Part shown: positions 47,143 to 56,150 of the stretch, in pieces
Numbering within the stretch: the first letter of the stretch is position 1
How the letters are laid out: each line of letters opens with the position of its first letter
Source: Sediminibacterium sp.
GTDB taxonomy: Bacteria > Bacteroidota > Bacteroidia > Chitinophagales > Chitinophagaceae
Reading direction: 5' to 3'
Assembly (NCBI RefSeq): GCF_030695065.1
Contig: NZ_JAUYTR010000011.1
Location: 1-64,000 of the forward strand
Length of the DNA stretch: 64,000 nt
Notes under the pieces: generated by a model
What the model saw: the letters and a program-made list of their open reading frames with translations, nothing else
What the model was told of the DNA's origin: nothing
The model's database searches: none
Translations under genes and position numbers: made by a program

Positions 47143-47174
47143 CAAAGCCCCGATGCAAATCGGGGCTTTTTTTT
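47143..47174 (+). terminator. Terminator after the amino acid permease
   Basis: AAGCCCCGAT pairs with ATCGGGGCTT around a short loop and is followed by eight T. Confidence 0.9.
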
Positions 47175-47177
47175 CAC

Positions 47178-47185
47178 TAATTTTG
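47178..47185 (+). promoter_or_regulatory. Candidate -7 element (TAATTTTG) for yebC
   Basis: Exact TAnnTTTG, 19 bp before the yebC ATG and directly after the previous gene's terminator. No clear upstream TTG because that space is the terminator stem. Confidence 0.5.
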
Positions 47186-47204
47186 CCATCCGAAAACAAT
47201 TATT

Positions 47205-47927
47205 ATGGGAAGGATTTTTGAAGTACGTAAAGCAAGTATGTTTGCCCGTTGGGATAAAATGGCAAAAAATTTTACCCGAATTGGTAAAGAAATTGTGATT
47301 GCAGTAAAAGCATCAGGACCTGATGTTGCTACCAACCCTGCATTAAGAAGGTGTTTCCAAAATGCTAAAAGTGTGGGAATGCCCAAGGATCGTGTTGAAG
47401 CAGCTATTAAGCGTGCAATGGGTAAAGATACCAGCAACTATGAAGAAATATTGTACGAAGGATATGCCCCTCACGGTGTTGCGTTATTGGTTGAAACAGC
47501 AACCGACAACCATGTTAGAACAGTAGCCAATGTAAAGAGTCATTTTAATAAGGGCCATGGAGCTATGGGAACCAATGGAAGTGTAAGTTTCCAGTTCAAG
47601 AAAATGGGCGTATTCAAGCTTAAGGCGGAAGGCCAAGATTTAGAAGAAATGGAGTTAGATTTTATAGATCATGGCTTAGAAGAATTGGGAGAAAGTGAGG
47701 ATGATAATGGCAACCCAATCATTGTGTTGCGTTGTGCTTTTGCAGATTTTGGAAAACTACAAAAAGTATTAGAAGATAAAAATATCAACCCTATTAGTGC
47801 AGAACTAGAGTGGATTCCAACCAATACTGTTCCAGTAACAGACGAACAGGCTGAAGACGTTTCTAAACTAATTGAGAGATTGGAACAAGACGAAGACGTG
47901 AATAAAGTATTCCATAATATGGGATAA
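47205..47927 (+). CDS. yebC: YebC/PmpR family regulator or translation factor
   Basis: 240 residues. The opening [21 protein letters not shown] and the [20 protein letters not shown] segment are a Bacteroidota form of the YebC signature. The family is described as DNA-binding regulators and, more recently, as factors easing ribosome stalling. The DCC protein gene follows 18 bp later. Confidence 0.94.
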   Translation: MGRIFEVRKASMFARWDKMAKNFTRIGKEIVIAVKASGPDVATNPALRRCFQNAKSVGMPKDRVEAAIKRAMGKDTSNYEEILYEGYAPHGVALLVETATDNHVRTVANVKSHFNKGHGAMGTNGSVSFQFKKMGVFKLKAEGQDLEEMELDFIDHGLEELGESEDDNGNPIIVLRCAFADFGKLQKVLEDKNINPISAELEWIPTNTVPVTDEQAEDVSKLIERLEQDEDVNKVFHNMG

Positions 47928-47945
47928 TTTATTGAACTTTATAAA

Positions 47946-48359
47946 ATGGAAATTTCATCCAATACCAACCCCGTTATTTTATTTGACGGGGTTTGTAATT
48001 TATGCAATAGTAGTGTGCAATTTGTTATAAAACATGACCCGAAAATGCAATTTCGTTTTGCTTCTATTCAGGGGGATTATGGCCAACAAGTATTAAAACA
48101 TTTTCATTTGCCACCCGACTCGCTCAATTCATTTATTCTTTTAAAAGACAATCAAATTTATACCCATTCAACAGGTGCATTAAAAGTTGCCAAAGAATTA
48201 TCTGGCCCATGGCCATTGTTATATGCATTCATCATTGTACCCCCATTTATTAGAAATGCAGTATACCAATTCATTGCCAATAATCGATACAAGTGGTTTG
48301 GTAAAAAAGAGAGCTGTATGGTTCCAAGCCCAGCATTGAAAGAGTTATTTTACAACTAA
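47946..48359 (+). CDS. DCC family thiol-disulfide oxidoreductase-like protein (DUF393)
   Basis: 137 residues. The N-terminal VILFDGVCNLCNSSVQFVI (about 9-27) holds the DxxCxxC motif of DUF393, and the C-terminal region FIANNRYKWFGKKESC is also typical. Biological role is poorly known. It follows yebC and converges with the SIMPL gene, 41 bp apart. Confidence 0.9.
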   Translation: MEISSNTNPVILFDGVCNLCNSSVQFVIKHDPKMQFRFASIQGDYGQQVLKHFHLPPDSLNSFILLKDNQIYTHSTGALKVAKELSGPWPLLYAFIIVPPFIRNAVYQFIANNRYKWFGKKESCMVPSPALKELFYN

Positions 48360-48400
48360 GTACAACTATTGACTAAATGAGCTGCTGATTGAAGGAAACG

Positions 48401-49129
48401 CTAATTGGCTAGGTATTCTACTTTTAAAGTAATAGATGCTGTTTTTTCTTTTGAAGTAGTATTGAAAGAACCACCGTAACTGTAATCTTCATTGTCGTTC
48501 TTACCCGTAATTTGGAAAACGCCCATATTGGCTTTTTTAAGTGAACCTAAATTGACTGCTGAACTTTTAGCAATGGTTTCAGCACGCAACTTAGCATCTT
48601 CAGCAGCCTTAGCCAATAAGTCAATTTTCAACTCGTTTAAGCGACTATAATAATAACTTGGTTTATTAGAATTAAATTCAATTCCTTTTTGCAAAAGCTC
48701 AGTAACTTCTCTGGAAACTTTTTCAACCAATTTAATTTCTCTAGAGTCAACTTTAACACCTCCAGTTAACGTGTACCCGCTAAACACCGATTTTGATGTA
48801 CCGTTTGGACCATTTTCGTAGTTGAAATTTTTAACTACATCTACTGCCAAAAAAACCATACTAGAATCGGGAATACCTTTCTGTTTTAAATAAGCTTTAA
48901 TAATTGCTTCGTCCGATTTTATTTGGGTATACGCTTCTTTTAAATCATAGCCCGATCTACTGTATTGCCCTTTCCAAACAATTTGGTCGCTAATAAAATC
49001 TTTCTCAGCTAAACCAGTTACTATTATGGTTTCGGTACTTATGAATTTGTACTTATATGCATTACTTAAAATAAATGCAGCAATTAATACTGAAAGCGCT
49101 ATTACAATGGAACCAAGAGGTGTTTTCAT
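48401..49129 (-). CDS. SIMPL domain-containing envelope protein
   Basis: 242 residues with an N-terminal membrane anchor (about 5-25). The SIMPL (DUF541) domain covers about 30-240, with the opening ETIIVTGLAEKDF and the KAAEDAKLRAETIAKSSAVNLG helix. Function unknown in general; some members relate to oxidative-stress or signalling. Last gene after the E1 gene (10-bp gap). Confidence 0.86.
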   Translation of the reverse strand: MKTPLGSIVIALSVLIAAFILSNAYKYKFISTETIIVTGLAEKDFISDQIVWKGQYSRSGYDLKEAYTQIKSDEAIIKAYLKQKGIPDSSMVFLAVDVVKNFNYENGPNGTSKSVFSGYTLTGGVKVDSREIKLVEKVSREVTELLQKGIEFNSNKPSYYYSRLNELKIDLLAKAAEDAKLRAETIAKSSAVNLGSLKKANMGVFQITGKNDNEDYSYGGSFNTTSKEKTASITLKVEYLAN

Positions 49130-49139
49130 ATTGATTTTA

Positions 49140-51530
49140 TTATTCGCTCATCATTTCGTGAACAACCCTAATGATGTCTTCGGCATTTGGTTTACTAAAA
49201 TAATCTCCATCACTTCCGTAACTAGGTCTATGCGCTTGGGCTGTAAGTGTTCTAGGGCTTACATCCAACCACTGAAAAGCTTTTTGACCTTCAATTACTT
49301 GGTTGTACATATAAGCAGCTGCACCACCAGGAACGTCTTCATCAACAAATAAGATTCTATTGGTTTTCTTTAAAGAATCTAATATTAAATGATTGATATC
49401 GAATGGCAACAAAGTTTGTACATCTATCACTTCGCAATTGATTCCCTCATTGGCTAAACGCTCTACTGCATCTTGAATAATTCTTAGCGTAGAACCATAA
49501 GAAACAATGGTTAAATCGTCGCCCGCTGTTAGTACTTCAGGAATACCCAAAGGAACCGTGTACTCCAATAAATTAGCAGGCATTTTTTCTTTTAATCTAT
49601 ATCCATTTAAACACTCAATCACCAATGCTGGATCATTAGAAGATAAAAGCGTATTGTACATTCCTACAGCTTGTACCATATTTCTAGGCACACAAACATA
49701 CATTCCTCTTAAGGCATTTATAATCATTCCCAATGGTGATCCACTATGCCAAATGCCTTCTAATCTATGCCCTCTGGTTCTAATAATCACCGGACAACAC
49801 TGTTGACCTTTTGTTCTAAAATGAGTAGTAGCCACATCGTCACTTAAAACTTGTAAACCATACAATAAATAGTCTAAATATTGAATTTCTGCAATAGGCC
49901 TTAATCCTCTCAAAGCCATACCAACAGCTTGCCCCATGATGGTTAACTCACGAATACCGGTATCAAAAATTCGGTCTCTACCATGCTTTTCTTGTAAACC
50001 AGCAAAGCCCTGATTTACATCGCCAATATAACCCACATCTTCTCCAAAAGCATACACTTTATGGTTCTGTGTAAACAGTGCATCAAAATATTTATTCAAC
50101 ACTTCAAAACCATTCACTAAAGGGGCATCAAAAGAAATTAATGGTTTAATTTCTTGAATCTTTAAAGCACTCTTTGCCGTTTGGTTGTATAAGTGAGAAT
50201 TGTATAATTCCTTGTTTAAGTTTAATAACTCTTGGTAATATAATTGAACATCCTGGGTAGAAGGTGATGTAGGAGCCATTTCAATAGCTAAAGACAATGT
50301 TCTTAAAACATCTCTTCTTAAAGGCTCTTTGTTTTGAAGTAAGTCATTGGCCATTTTTTGTAAACGATTGTATTTATCCATATCGTTTACCACCAACTCT
50401 TTTAATAAAGTGGCCGCATTATCTGCTTGTTCCTTTATGGGGTTAATGTATTTCTCCCAAGCGCGCAACCTACTTTCTCTTACATGCTCTTTTGCAGCAG
50501 ACTCCAAATCAGCTAATTCTTCTTCATTGCTCAATTGATTTTCGAGCATCCACTCTTTCATTTTTTTAATGCAATCCCAATCTTTTTCCCAAGCCAATCG
50601 TTCTGGTGATTTATAACGCTCATGGCTACCACTAGTAGAATGACCTTGTGGTTGGGTAACTTCTTCAACGTGAAAAAGTACAGGAACATGGGTGTCTCTT
50701 ATTCTTTGGATACCTTCTTCAAAAGCCTGACAAAGTCCTGCATAATCCCAGGCCTTCAATTTGTAGATTCTTATACCATTGGTATTTTCCATTTTTTCAA
50801 GCCCTTTCAACGCATCTGAAATAGACCCCTTGGTAGTTTGGAAATTTTTAGGAACTGAAATTCCATATCCATCATCCCATACAAAAACGGCCAATGGTAC
50901 TTGCAATACCCCAGCAGCATTCATGGTTTCCCAAAAATGTCCTTCACTGGTACTAGCATCGCCAATAGTACAAAAACAGACTTCGTTTCCGTTATGACTT
51001 AAATTGTCTAATTCTCTTAAGTGAATGCTTTGTCTAAAACATTTTGACGCAAATGCAAGCCCCAATGCTCTTGGCATTTGAGATGCAGTAGGCGCCATAT
51101 CAGCAGAAATATTTTTACGATTGGCCAGGTCTAACCAGTTTCCATTATCATCTACCAACTTAGTAGCAAAATGGGCATTCATTTGTCTACCCGCACTAAA
51201 TGGATCATTCTTAACATCAGGGTCTGCATACAATTGAGCAAAGTACTGTTCTACACTAGAAAGTCCAGCGGCAAACATGAATGTTTGGTCTCGGTAATAG
51301 CCGCTTCTAAAATCGCCTGGCTGAAAAAACTTAGCCATAGCCAATTGTGCAACTTCTTTACCATCTCCAAAAATGCCAAATTTGGCTTTTCCGGTAAGCA
51401 CTTCTCTTCTACCTAATAAGCTTACTTCTCTGCTTATTAAAGCAGTTTTATAATCTTCTAGGATGGTATTTCTAAAACCTTCAAAAGACAACATATCGTC
51501 TTTGTATTGTAATGAAGCAGTTGATTCCAT
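49140..51530 (-). CDS. Alpha-keto acid dehydrogenase E1, fused alpha and beta subunits
   Basis: 796 residues. The alpha-type half (about 1-430) has the thiamine diphosphate motif GDASTSEGHFWETMNAA; the beta-type half (about 450-796) has the GEDVGYIGDVNQGFAGLQ and EIQYLDYLLYG segments. Such fusions act in branched-chain or pyruvate dehydrogenase complexes. No E2 or E3 gene is near. The substrate cannot be settled from sequence. A TATTTTTG element (51535-51542) is only 4 bp before the ATG, so its role is doubtful. Confidence 0.92.
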   Translation of the reverse strand: MESTASLQYKDDMLSFEGFRNTILEDYKTALISREVSLLGRREVLTGKAKFGIFGDGKEVAQLAMAKFFQPGDFRSGYYRDQTFMFAAGLSSVEQYFAQLYADPDVKNDPFSAGRQMNAHFATKLVDDNGNWLDLANRKNISADMAPTASQMPRALGLAFASKCFRQSIHLRELDNLSHNGNEVCFCTIGDASTSEGHFWETMNAAGVLQVPLAVFVWDDGYGISVPKNFQTTKGSISDALKGLEKMENTNGIRIYKLKAWDYAGLCQAFEEGIQRIRDTHVPVLFHVEEVTQPQGHSTSGSHERYKSPERLAWEKDWDCIKKMKEWMLENQLSNEEELADLESAAKEHVRESRLRAWEKYINPIKEQADNAATLLKELVVNDMDKYNRLQKMANDLLQNKEPLRRDVLRTLSLAIEMAPTSPSTQDVQLYYQELLNLNKELYNSHLYNQTAKSALKIQEIKPLISFDAPLVNGFEVLNKYFDALFTQNHKVYAFGEDVGYIGDVNQGFAGLQEKHGRDRIFDTGIRELTIMGQAVGMALRGLRPIAEIQYLDYLLYGLQVLSDDVATTHFRTKGQQCCPVIIRTRGHRLEGIWHSGSPLGMIINALRGMYVCVPRNMVQAVGMYNTLLSSNDPALVIECLNGYRLKEKMPANLLEYTVPLGIPEVLTAGDDLTIVSYGSTLRIIQDAVERLANEGINCEVIDVQTLLPFDINHLILDSLKKTNRILFVDEDVPGGAAAYMYNQVIEGQKAFQWLDVSPRTLTAQAHRPSYGSDGDYFSKPNAEDIIRVVHEMMSE

Positions 51531-51661
51531 AAAACAAAAATAACATTAGGAACGGAATAGACTAACAATAATTAGTTTAATTGGAAATTAACGGGTTAAT
51601 AACTGTTAAGATAAACTTTAAGCATTCAATTTTAGTACTTTTACGCTCTAAATTTAAGCGA

Positions 51662-52036
51662 ATGAAATTTTTTTTAGTCCTTATTGCATTTTTGGGTATT
51701 TCTATAGGTGCAATTGCACAAGATAATGGGGCAAAAGTGTCTATTAAAAACGAAACCTATAATATGGGTAAAGTTACTTTTGGCAAACCTGTAGAATATT
51801 GGGTAGAAGTAACCAATACAAGCAAAGAAACCCTAAAATTGGAAGGTGTTAGAGCTGGCTGTGGTTGCACCACTCCAGATTTTACTCCAAATCAACAATT
51901 TAAACCAGGAGAAACAGTTAAGATTAAAATCCAGTTTAATGGATCTGTATTGGGCAAGTTTACTCGTTTTACAGATATTATTATATCAGGAGGTTTGGTT
52001 AAACAGACTAGCTTTACAGGAGAAGGCGTTCAATAA
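51662..52036 (+). CDS. DUF1573 exported protein (first of two)
   Basis: 124 residues from the ATG at 51662, where the signal peptide (MKFFLVLIAFLGISIGAIAQ) starts; an upstream frame start was rejected. The DUF1573 core is seen: F/YNMGKVTFGKP, then EGVRAGCGCTTPDF and PGETVKIKIQFN. The fold is Ig-like (ASPM/SPD-2/Hydin type). The gene is followed 31 bp later by a second DUF1573 gene. Confidence 0.9.
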   Translation: MKFFLVLIAFLGISIGAIAQDNGAKVSIKNETYNMGKVTFGKPVEYWVEVTNTSKETLKLEGVRAGCGCTTPDFTPNQQFKPGETVKIKIQFNGSVLGKFTRFTDIIISGGLVKQTSFTGEGVQ

Positions 52037-52067
52037 TTATTCTACTCATTTAAGAAAACAAAAACAT

Positions 52068-52439
52068 ATGAAATCATTTTTTTTATCGGTGTTTCTACTT
52101 GCAGGATTAACCAGTTTTGCACAAAACGATATCAAGTTTAACAAAACCACCCATCAATTTGGTAAAATAAAAAAAGGGGTACCAGCAACTTTTGTGTTCA
52201 CATACACCAATAATGCTGCAAAGCCTGTTGTTATTGAGTTTGCGAACGCAGAGTGCGGGTGTACCAAACCTGTTTACAACCAAGCCCCTACTCCAAAAGG
52301 TAAAACCAGTACCCTTAAAGTTACTTACAATGCAGAAGCAGTGGGTGTGTTTAAAAAGCGCGTAGATGTTAAGTTTGCCCACTCTAATCAACCTTACATT
52401 TTAACCATTGAAGGCGAAGTAATAGAAGCAAAAAAATAA
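52068..52439 (+). CDS. DUF1573 exported protein (second of two)
   Basis: 123 residues with a signal peptide (MKSFFLSVFLLAGLTSFAQ). Same core as its neighbour: HQFGKIKKGVPATFVF, then NAECGCTKPVY and KTSTLKVTYNAE. Each member keeps a Cys-Gly-Cys pair. The two are tandem paralogues, divergent enough to be an old duplication. Confidence 0.9.
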   Translation: MKSFFLSVFLLAGLTSFAQNDIKFNKTTHQFGKIKKGVPATFVFTYTNNAAKPVVIEFANAECGCTKPVYNQAPTPKGKTSTLKVTYNAEAVGVFKKRVDVKFAHSNQPYILTIEGEVIEAKK

Positions 52440-52473
52440 CCTTCTTTATTTAGCTCATATTTTAATTATAGCT

Positions 52474-53670
52474 ATGTTAACCATTAGTAACAGAGGCAAC
52501 GCTATGCCTTCTTCACCCATTAGGAAATTGGTTCCCTTTGCAGAAGCTGCTAAAAAAAGAGGTACCAAAGTTTATCATCTAAATATTGGACAACCAGATA
52601 TTGAAACGCCAAAAATGGTATTGGATGCAGTACGAAACAGTGATTTTAAAGTACTAGAATACAGTCATAGTGCAGGCAATGAAAGTTATAGAAAAAAATT
52701 AGTTCAATATTATGCATCTGTTGGCATTCATGTAAATCACCAACAAATCATCATTACAACAGGTGGTAGTGAAGCCATACAATTTGGCTTTATGGCTTGT
52801 TTAGATGCGGGCGATGAAGTAATTATTCCTGAACCGTTCTATGCCAATTACAATGGATTTGCAGTAGCTGCAGGTGTTCATGTTGTACCAGTCACTTCTT
52901 CTATTGCAAATGGTTTTGCCTTACCTCCAATTGCAGACTTGGAAGCAAAAATTACTGCTAAAACAAAAGCAATTGTAATCTGCAATCCCAACAACCCTAC
53001 TGGCTATTTATACAGCATGGCCGAGATGGAACAGTTGAAAGCTTTGATTTTAAAATACAATTTGTATTTATTCTCAGATGAAGCTTATAGAGAGTTTTGT
53101 TATGAAGGAGAACAGGTGAGTGCCATGCATTTAACAGGCGTAGACGAACACGTGATCATTATGGATACCATTAGTAAAAGGTACAGTGCTTGTGGCGGAA
53201 GAATTGGCGCCCTTGTTACCAAAAACCAACAGGTGTTAAACGCGGTAATGAAATTTGCACAAGCTCGATTAAGTCCACCCAGCTTTGCCCAAATAGCTGG
53301 AGAAGCTGCAATTGATTTGCCTGCAGATTATTTTGATACCACAAAGGCTGAATATAAAAGAAGAAGAGACCTTATTGTAAAGCGATTAAACGAAATGGAC
53401 GGGGTTTTTTGCCCAAATCCAGGAGGAGCATTTTATGCTATGGCTCAATTACCCATTGACGACTCCGATATTTTTTGTCAATGGTTATTAGAGGAATTTA
53501 GCTATGAAGGTAAAACAGTAATGTTGGCTCCAGCAACTGGGTTTTATGGCACTCCAGGGCTAGGAAAGAAAGAAGTAAGATTAGCTTATGTATTAAATAT
53601 CAATGACATAGAAAGCGCAATGGATTGCTTGGCACAGGCATTAAAAGCATATCCAGCTAGAATATCATAG
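52474..53670 (+). CDS. PLP-dependent aminotransferase, class I/II
   Basis: 398 residues. The PLP Lys is in DTISKRYSACGGRIG; NPNNPTGYLYS and the SDEAYREF segment bind cofactor. The start MLTISNRGNAMPSSPIRKL fits the aspartate/aromatic aminotransferase subgroup. It follows the DUF1573 pair by 34 bp. A terminator lies 170 bp beyond its stop. Confidence 0.94.
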   Translation: MLTISNRGNAMPSSPIRKLVPFAEAAKKRGTKVYHLNIGQPDIETPKMVLDAVRNSDFKVLEYSHSAGNESYRKKLVQYYASVGIHVNHQQIIITTGGSEAIQFGFMACLDAGDEVIIPEPFYANYNGFAVAAGVHVVPVTSSIANGFALPPIADLEAKITAKTKAIVICNPNNPTGYLYSMAEMEQLKALILKYNLYLFSDEAYREFCYEGEQVSAMHLTGVDEHVIIMDTISKRYSACGGRIGALVTKNQQVLNAVMKFAQARLSPPSFAQIAGEAAIDLPADYFDTTKAEYKRRRDLIVKRLNEMDGVFCPNPGGAFYAMAQLPIDDSDIFCQWLLEEFSYEGKTVMLAPATGFYGTPGLGKKEVRLAYVLNINDIESAMDCLAQALKAYPARIS

Positions 53671-53938
53671 ATATATTTAAATTTATAATATTATCAAATT
53701 GTAAATTTTATGTCATTTTTTACAAAAAATGTTTAAAAAAGTACAAATTATTATTTTTTATATTTGATTTATTGACCAAATACTTGTAGTTTAGCAGTAT
53801 CAAATTATTACGAACGATCTCTATAATGGCAAGCAATCGAAAAACCCCTCGTTTCTACGGGGGGTTTATTTTTTTCTACTGCCCAAGCTGCACGTGGAAT
53901 ATTTACATAGTCTTTGCGTTATTAGGACTGTGAAACCA
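53671..53938. other. A/T-rich spacer with terminator, possible small RNA
   Basis: About 270 bases. The first 150 bp are A/T-rich without a frame. A terminator is at 53841-53876. A TTGACC string near 53772 followed by A/T-rich sequence could be a promoter, which would give an RNA of about 80 nt ending at the terminator. This is weak. A near-consensus element TAGTCTTTG sits before the 53939 gene. Confidence 0.35.
53841..53876 (+). terminator. Rho-independent terminator
   Basis: AAACCCC(T)CG pairs with CGGGGGGTTT around TTTCTA, followed by a T-rich run. It could end the aminotransferase transcript or a short RNA. Confidence 0.85.
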
Positions 53939-55378
53939 ATGCGAATTATACAACTACTCCTTTTTTCAATTTATTTATTACTAATTCATACAACTCAAAT
54001 TGGATTTGCCCAACAATACCATGCCATACACGGTTCTTCCTATGCAGGAGTAAGTGGGGCTTTCAATAACCCTGCTTCTATTGGAAACAGTTTACATAGG
54101 TGGGATTTTCAACTTTTTTCTGGTCAAACATCTATTTATACTAATACCGTTTTAGCACAAGCGCTAAAAAATGCAGCAATCAATAGAAGCGGTGATTATT
54201 TAACAGATGGATTTCAAATTAGAAACTTGAATACCAATTCAGATTTAAGTTTGTTTTCTGCCATGTATCGCATTAATAAAAAACACGCTGTAGCCATTGC
54301 ATTTAGGGGAAAAATGTATAACCATATTTATACCAACAATTTTAATTTACAAGATACCGCCACCAGTTTAAGAAGCTTTTTTAAAATTAATAGAACCACC
54401 CCTTTTTTAGATAGCAAATCAATACATGCTGGCTGGGGCGAAGTAAATTTAACTTACGCGGGTGCATTATTAGAAACCGACAATAGCAGATTAACTGTTG
54501 GAGCAACATTGCAGTTTTCGAAAAGCTTATTTGGCGCATTTTCTCAGATGAATAAAGCAAGATTTAGAGAAAATATTAACGGAACAGATACTAGTTATAC
54601 TAGTACAAGTGGAGTTGGCGAATATGGCTATTCTGCCAATTATGATGTAATTCAACAGTTTGGTGCAACAAGTGCTACTATTAAAAGTTTTTTTAATGAC
54701 GCTAAATCGGGAATGGGATTAAGCGTTGGTATAGAATATTTAAACTACAACAATGAAACTTATTTAGACAACCGTAATTATGAAGGAAGAATTTATAATT
54801 ACAAAATAGGATTCAGTATTGTTGATATTGGGGCACAAAAATTCAATAACAGTGAATACACCGGTAGATTTTCTGAAAACAACAATGGCATAAGTGACGC
54901 TGCCATTGCAAGGGCATTTAATGGGGTAAATAATACTAGAGACTTAAGGGATTCCCTGGGAGTAATTTATGACTCTATTCAGGTATTGCCGGCACAATTT
55001 TCCATTGGCAATCCAACAAGAGCAATCCTGAATTTTGACAAACAAATCAACCCTACATTTTTTGTTAACACACAAATGGTTATTCATTTTAGTAATGCAA
55101 AAAACGCTCTAAAACAAAAAAGCAATGATTATAGTTTCCTTACCATTACCCCTCGATGGGAAACATTGAATTGGGGTATCTATATGCCCATACAATACAC
55201 AAGGGATGGCCAAATATGGACTGGCCTAGCAATAAAAGCAGGTCCATTTATTGCAGGTATACATAGACTTGGTATATTGAAACAAGGAAGCTTACTAAAC
55301 GGCGGAGGATATATTCTTTTGAATATACACCCATTCAGAAAAAAAGAAATGAAAAGTAGAATAGACTGTTTTGACTAG
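53939..55378 (+). CDS. DUF5723 family outer-membrane protein
   Basis: 479 residues from the ATG at 53939, which starts a signal peptide (MRIIQLLLFS, ending IGFAQQ). The mature part begins YHAIHGSSYAGVSGAFNNPAS, then long strands alternate with loops, the pattern of a PorV/FadL-like or DUF5723 barrel. The function is unknown, possibly related to T9SS cargo handling. It ends 1 bp before the convergent cold-shock gene. Confidence 0.8.
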   Translation: MRIIQLLLFSIYLLLIHTTQIGFAQQYHAIHGSSYAGVSGAFNNPASIGNSLHRWDFQLFSGQTSIYTNTVLAQALKNAAINRSGDYLTDGFQIRNLNTNSDLSLFSAMYRINKKHAVAIAFRGKMYNHIYTNNFNLQDTATSLRSFFKINRTTPFLDSKSIHAGWGEVNLTYAGALLETDNSRLTVGATLQFSKSLFGAFSQMNKARFRENINGTDTSYTSTSGVGEYGYSANYDVIQQFGATSATIKSFFNDAKSGMGLSVGIEYLNYNNETYLDNRNYEGRIYNYKIGFSIVDIGAQKFNNSEYTGRFSENNNGISDAAIARAFNGVNNTRDLRDSLGVIYDSIQVLPAQFSIGNPTRAILNFDKQINPTFFVNTQMVIHFSNAKNALKQKSNDYSFLTITPRWETLNWGIYMPIQYTRDGQIWTGLAIKAGPFIAGIHRLGILKQGSLLNGGGYILLNIHPFRKKEMKSRIDCFD

Positions 55379-55379
55379 T

Positions 55380-55586
55380 CTATTCAGCACTTTGAATATT
55401 ACCTGCTTGTTTTCCTTTTTTACCATCTGTAATTTCAAAAGAAACTTTTTGTCCTTCTTTTAAAGATTTGAATCCCCCCATATTAATTGCGGAGAAATGG
55501 GCGAATAAATCTTCACCACCATCATCTGGCTTAATAAAACCAAATCCTTTTGCATCGTTGAACCATTTTACTGTACCGGTAGGCAT
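55380..55586 (-). CDS. Cold-shock domain protein
   Basis: 68 residues. The single-stranded nucleic acid-binding motifs KGFGFI (RNP1) and DLFAHF (RNP2) are intact. Such proteins melt RNA structure at low temperature or serve as general RNA chaperones. An A/T-rich inverted repeat (TTAAATAT, 8 bases, ATATTTAA, 55603-55626) lies upstream. Confidence 0.96.
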   Translation of the reverse strand: MPTGTVKWFNDAKGFGFIKPDDGGEDLFAHFSAINMGGFKSLKEGQKVSFEITDGKKGKQAGNIQSAE

Positions 55587-55705
55587 ATTATTGTATTTAG
55601 ACTTAAATATACTAAATAATATTTAAGCGTGAATATTACAATATATACAACTAATAGTGTAAGGATAATTAACGGTTATTGAATGTCCTTTGTGCAAACA
55701 TTATT

Positions 55706-56146
55706 ATGAAACCAATTTTACTCCTTTTCTTGTTAAGCTTTTTATGGCCACAGGAAAATTCTGCCCAAATTAAAGTCAATATCAATATAGGAAGCCAACC
55801 TGTGTGGGGTCCTATTGGGTACGATTATGCCAGATTTTACTATTTACCAGATTTAGACATGTATTACGATGTAAATAGAAGAGAATATATGTACAACGAA
55901 AACAATCGTTGGATATATATTAATCATTTACCTGATCGCTATAGGAATTACGATTTGTTCAAGGGATATAAAGTAGTATTTAAAGAAGATAGGCCATATG
56001 ACAATCATGCCATCCATATTAATAAGTACAAAGGCTTTAGAAACAATCATCAACAAAAAGCCATCATTTATAGTAAAGACAAAAAATACCATGTTATCAA
56101 AGGACATCCTAGCAATAATGGAAATAAAAAGAATAAAAAAGATTAA
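55706..56146 (+). CDS. Small exported protein, unknown
   Basis: 146 residues from the ATG at 55706, the start of the signal peptide (MKPILLLFLLSFLW, ending NSAQ). The mature protein is very rich in Tyr, Asn and Lys, with YYLPDLDMYYDVNRREYMY. Similar short exported proteins are common in Bacteroidota. The C-terminus is strongly basic. It is 4 bp before the OmpA-type gene and probably co-transcribed. Confidence 0.75.
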   Translation: MKPILLLFLLSFLWPQENSAQIKVNINIGSQPVWGPIGYDYARFYYLPDLDMYYDVNRREYMYNENNRWIYINHLPDRYRNYDLFKGYKVVFKEDRPYDNHAIHINKYKGFRNNHQQKAIIYSKDKKYHVIKGHPSNNGNKKNKKD

Positions 56147-56150
56147 AAAT

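Noticed and set aside
51535..51542. TATTTTTG as promoter of the E1 gene
   Set aside because: It matches the -7 consensus but lies only 4 bp before the ATG and lacks a TTG at normal spacing. It would require a leaderless mRNA.
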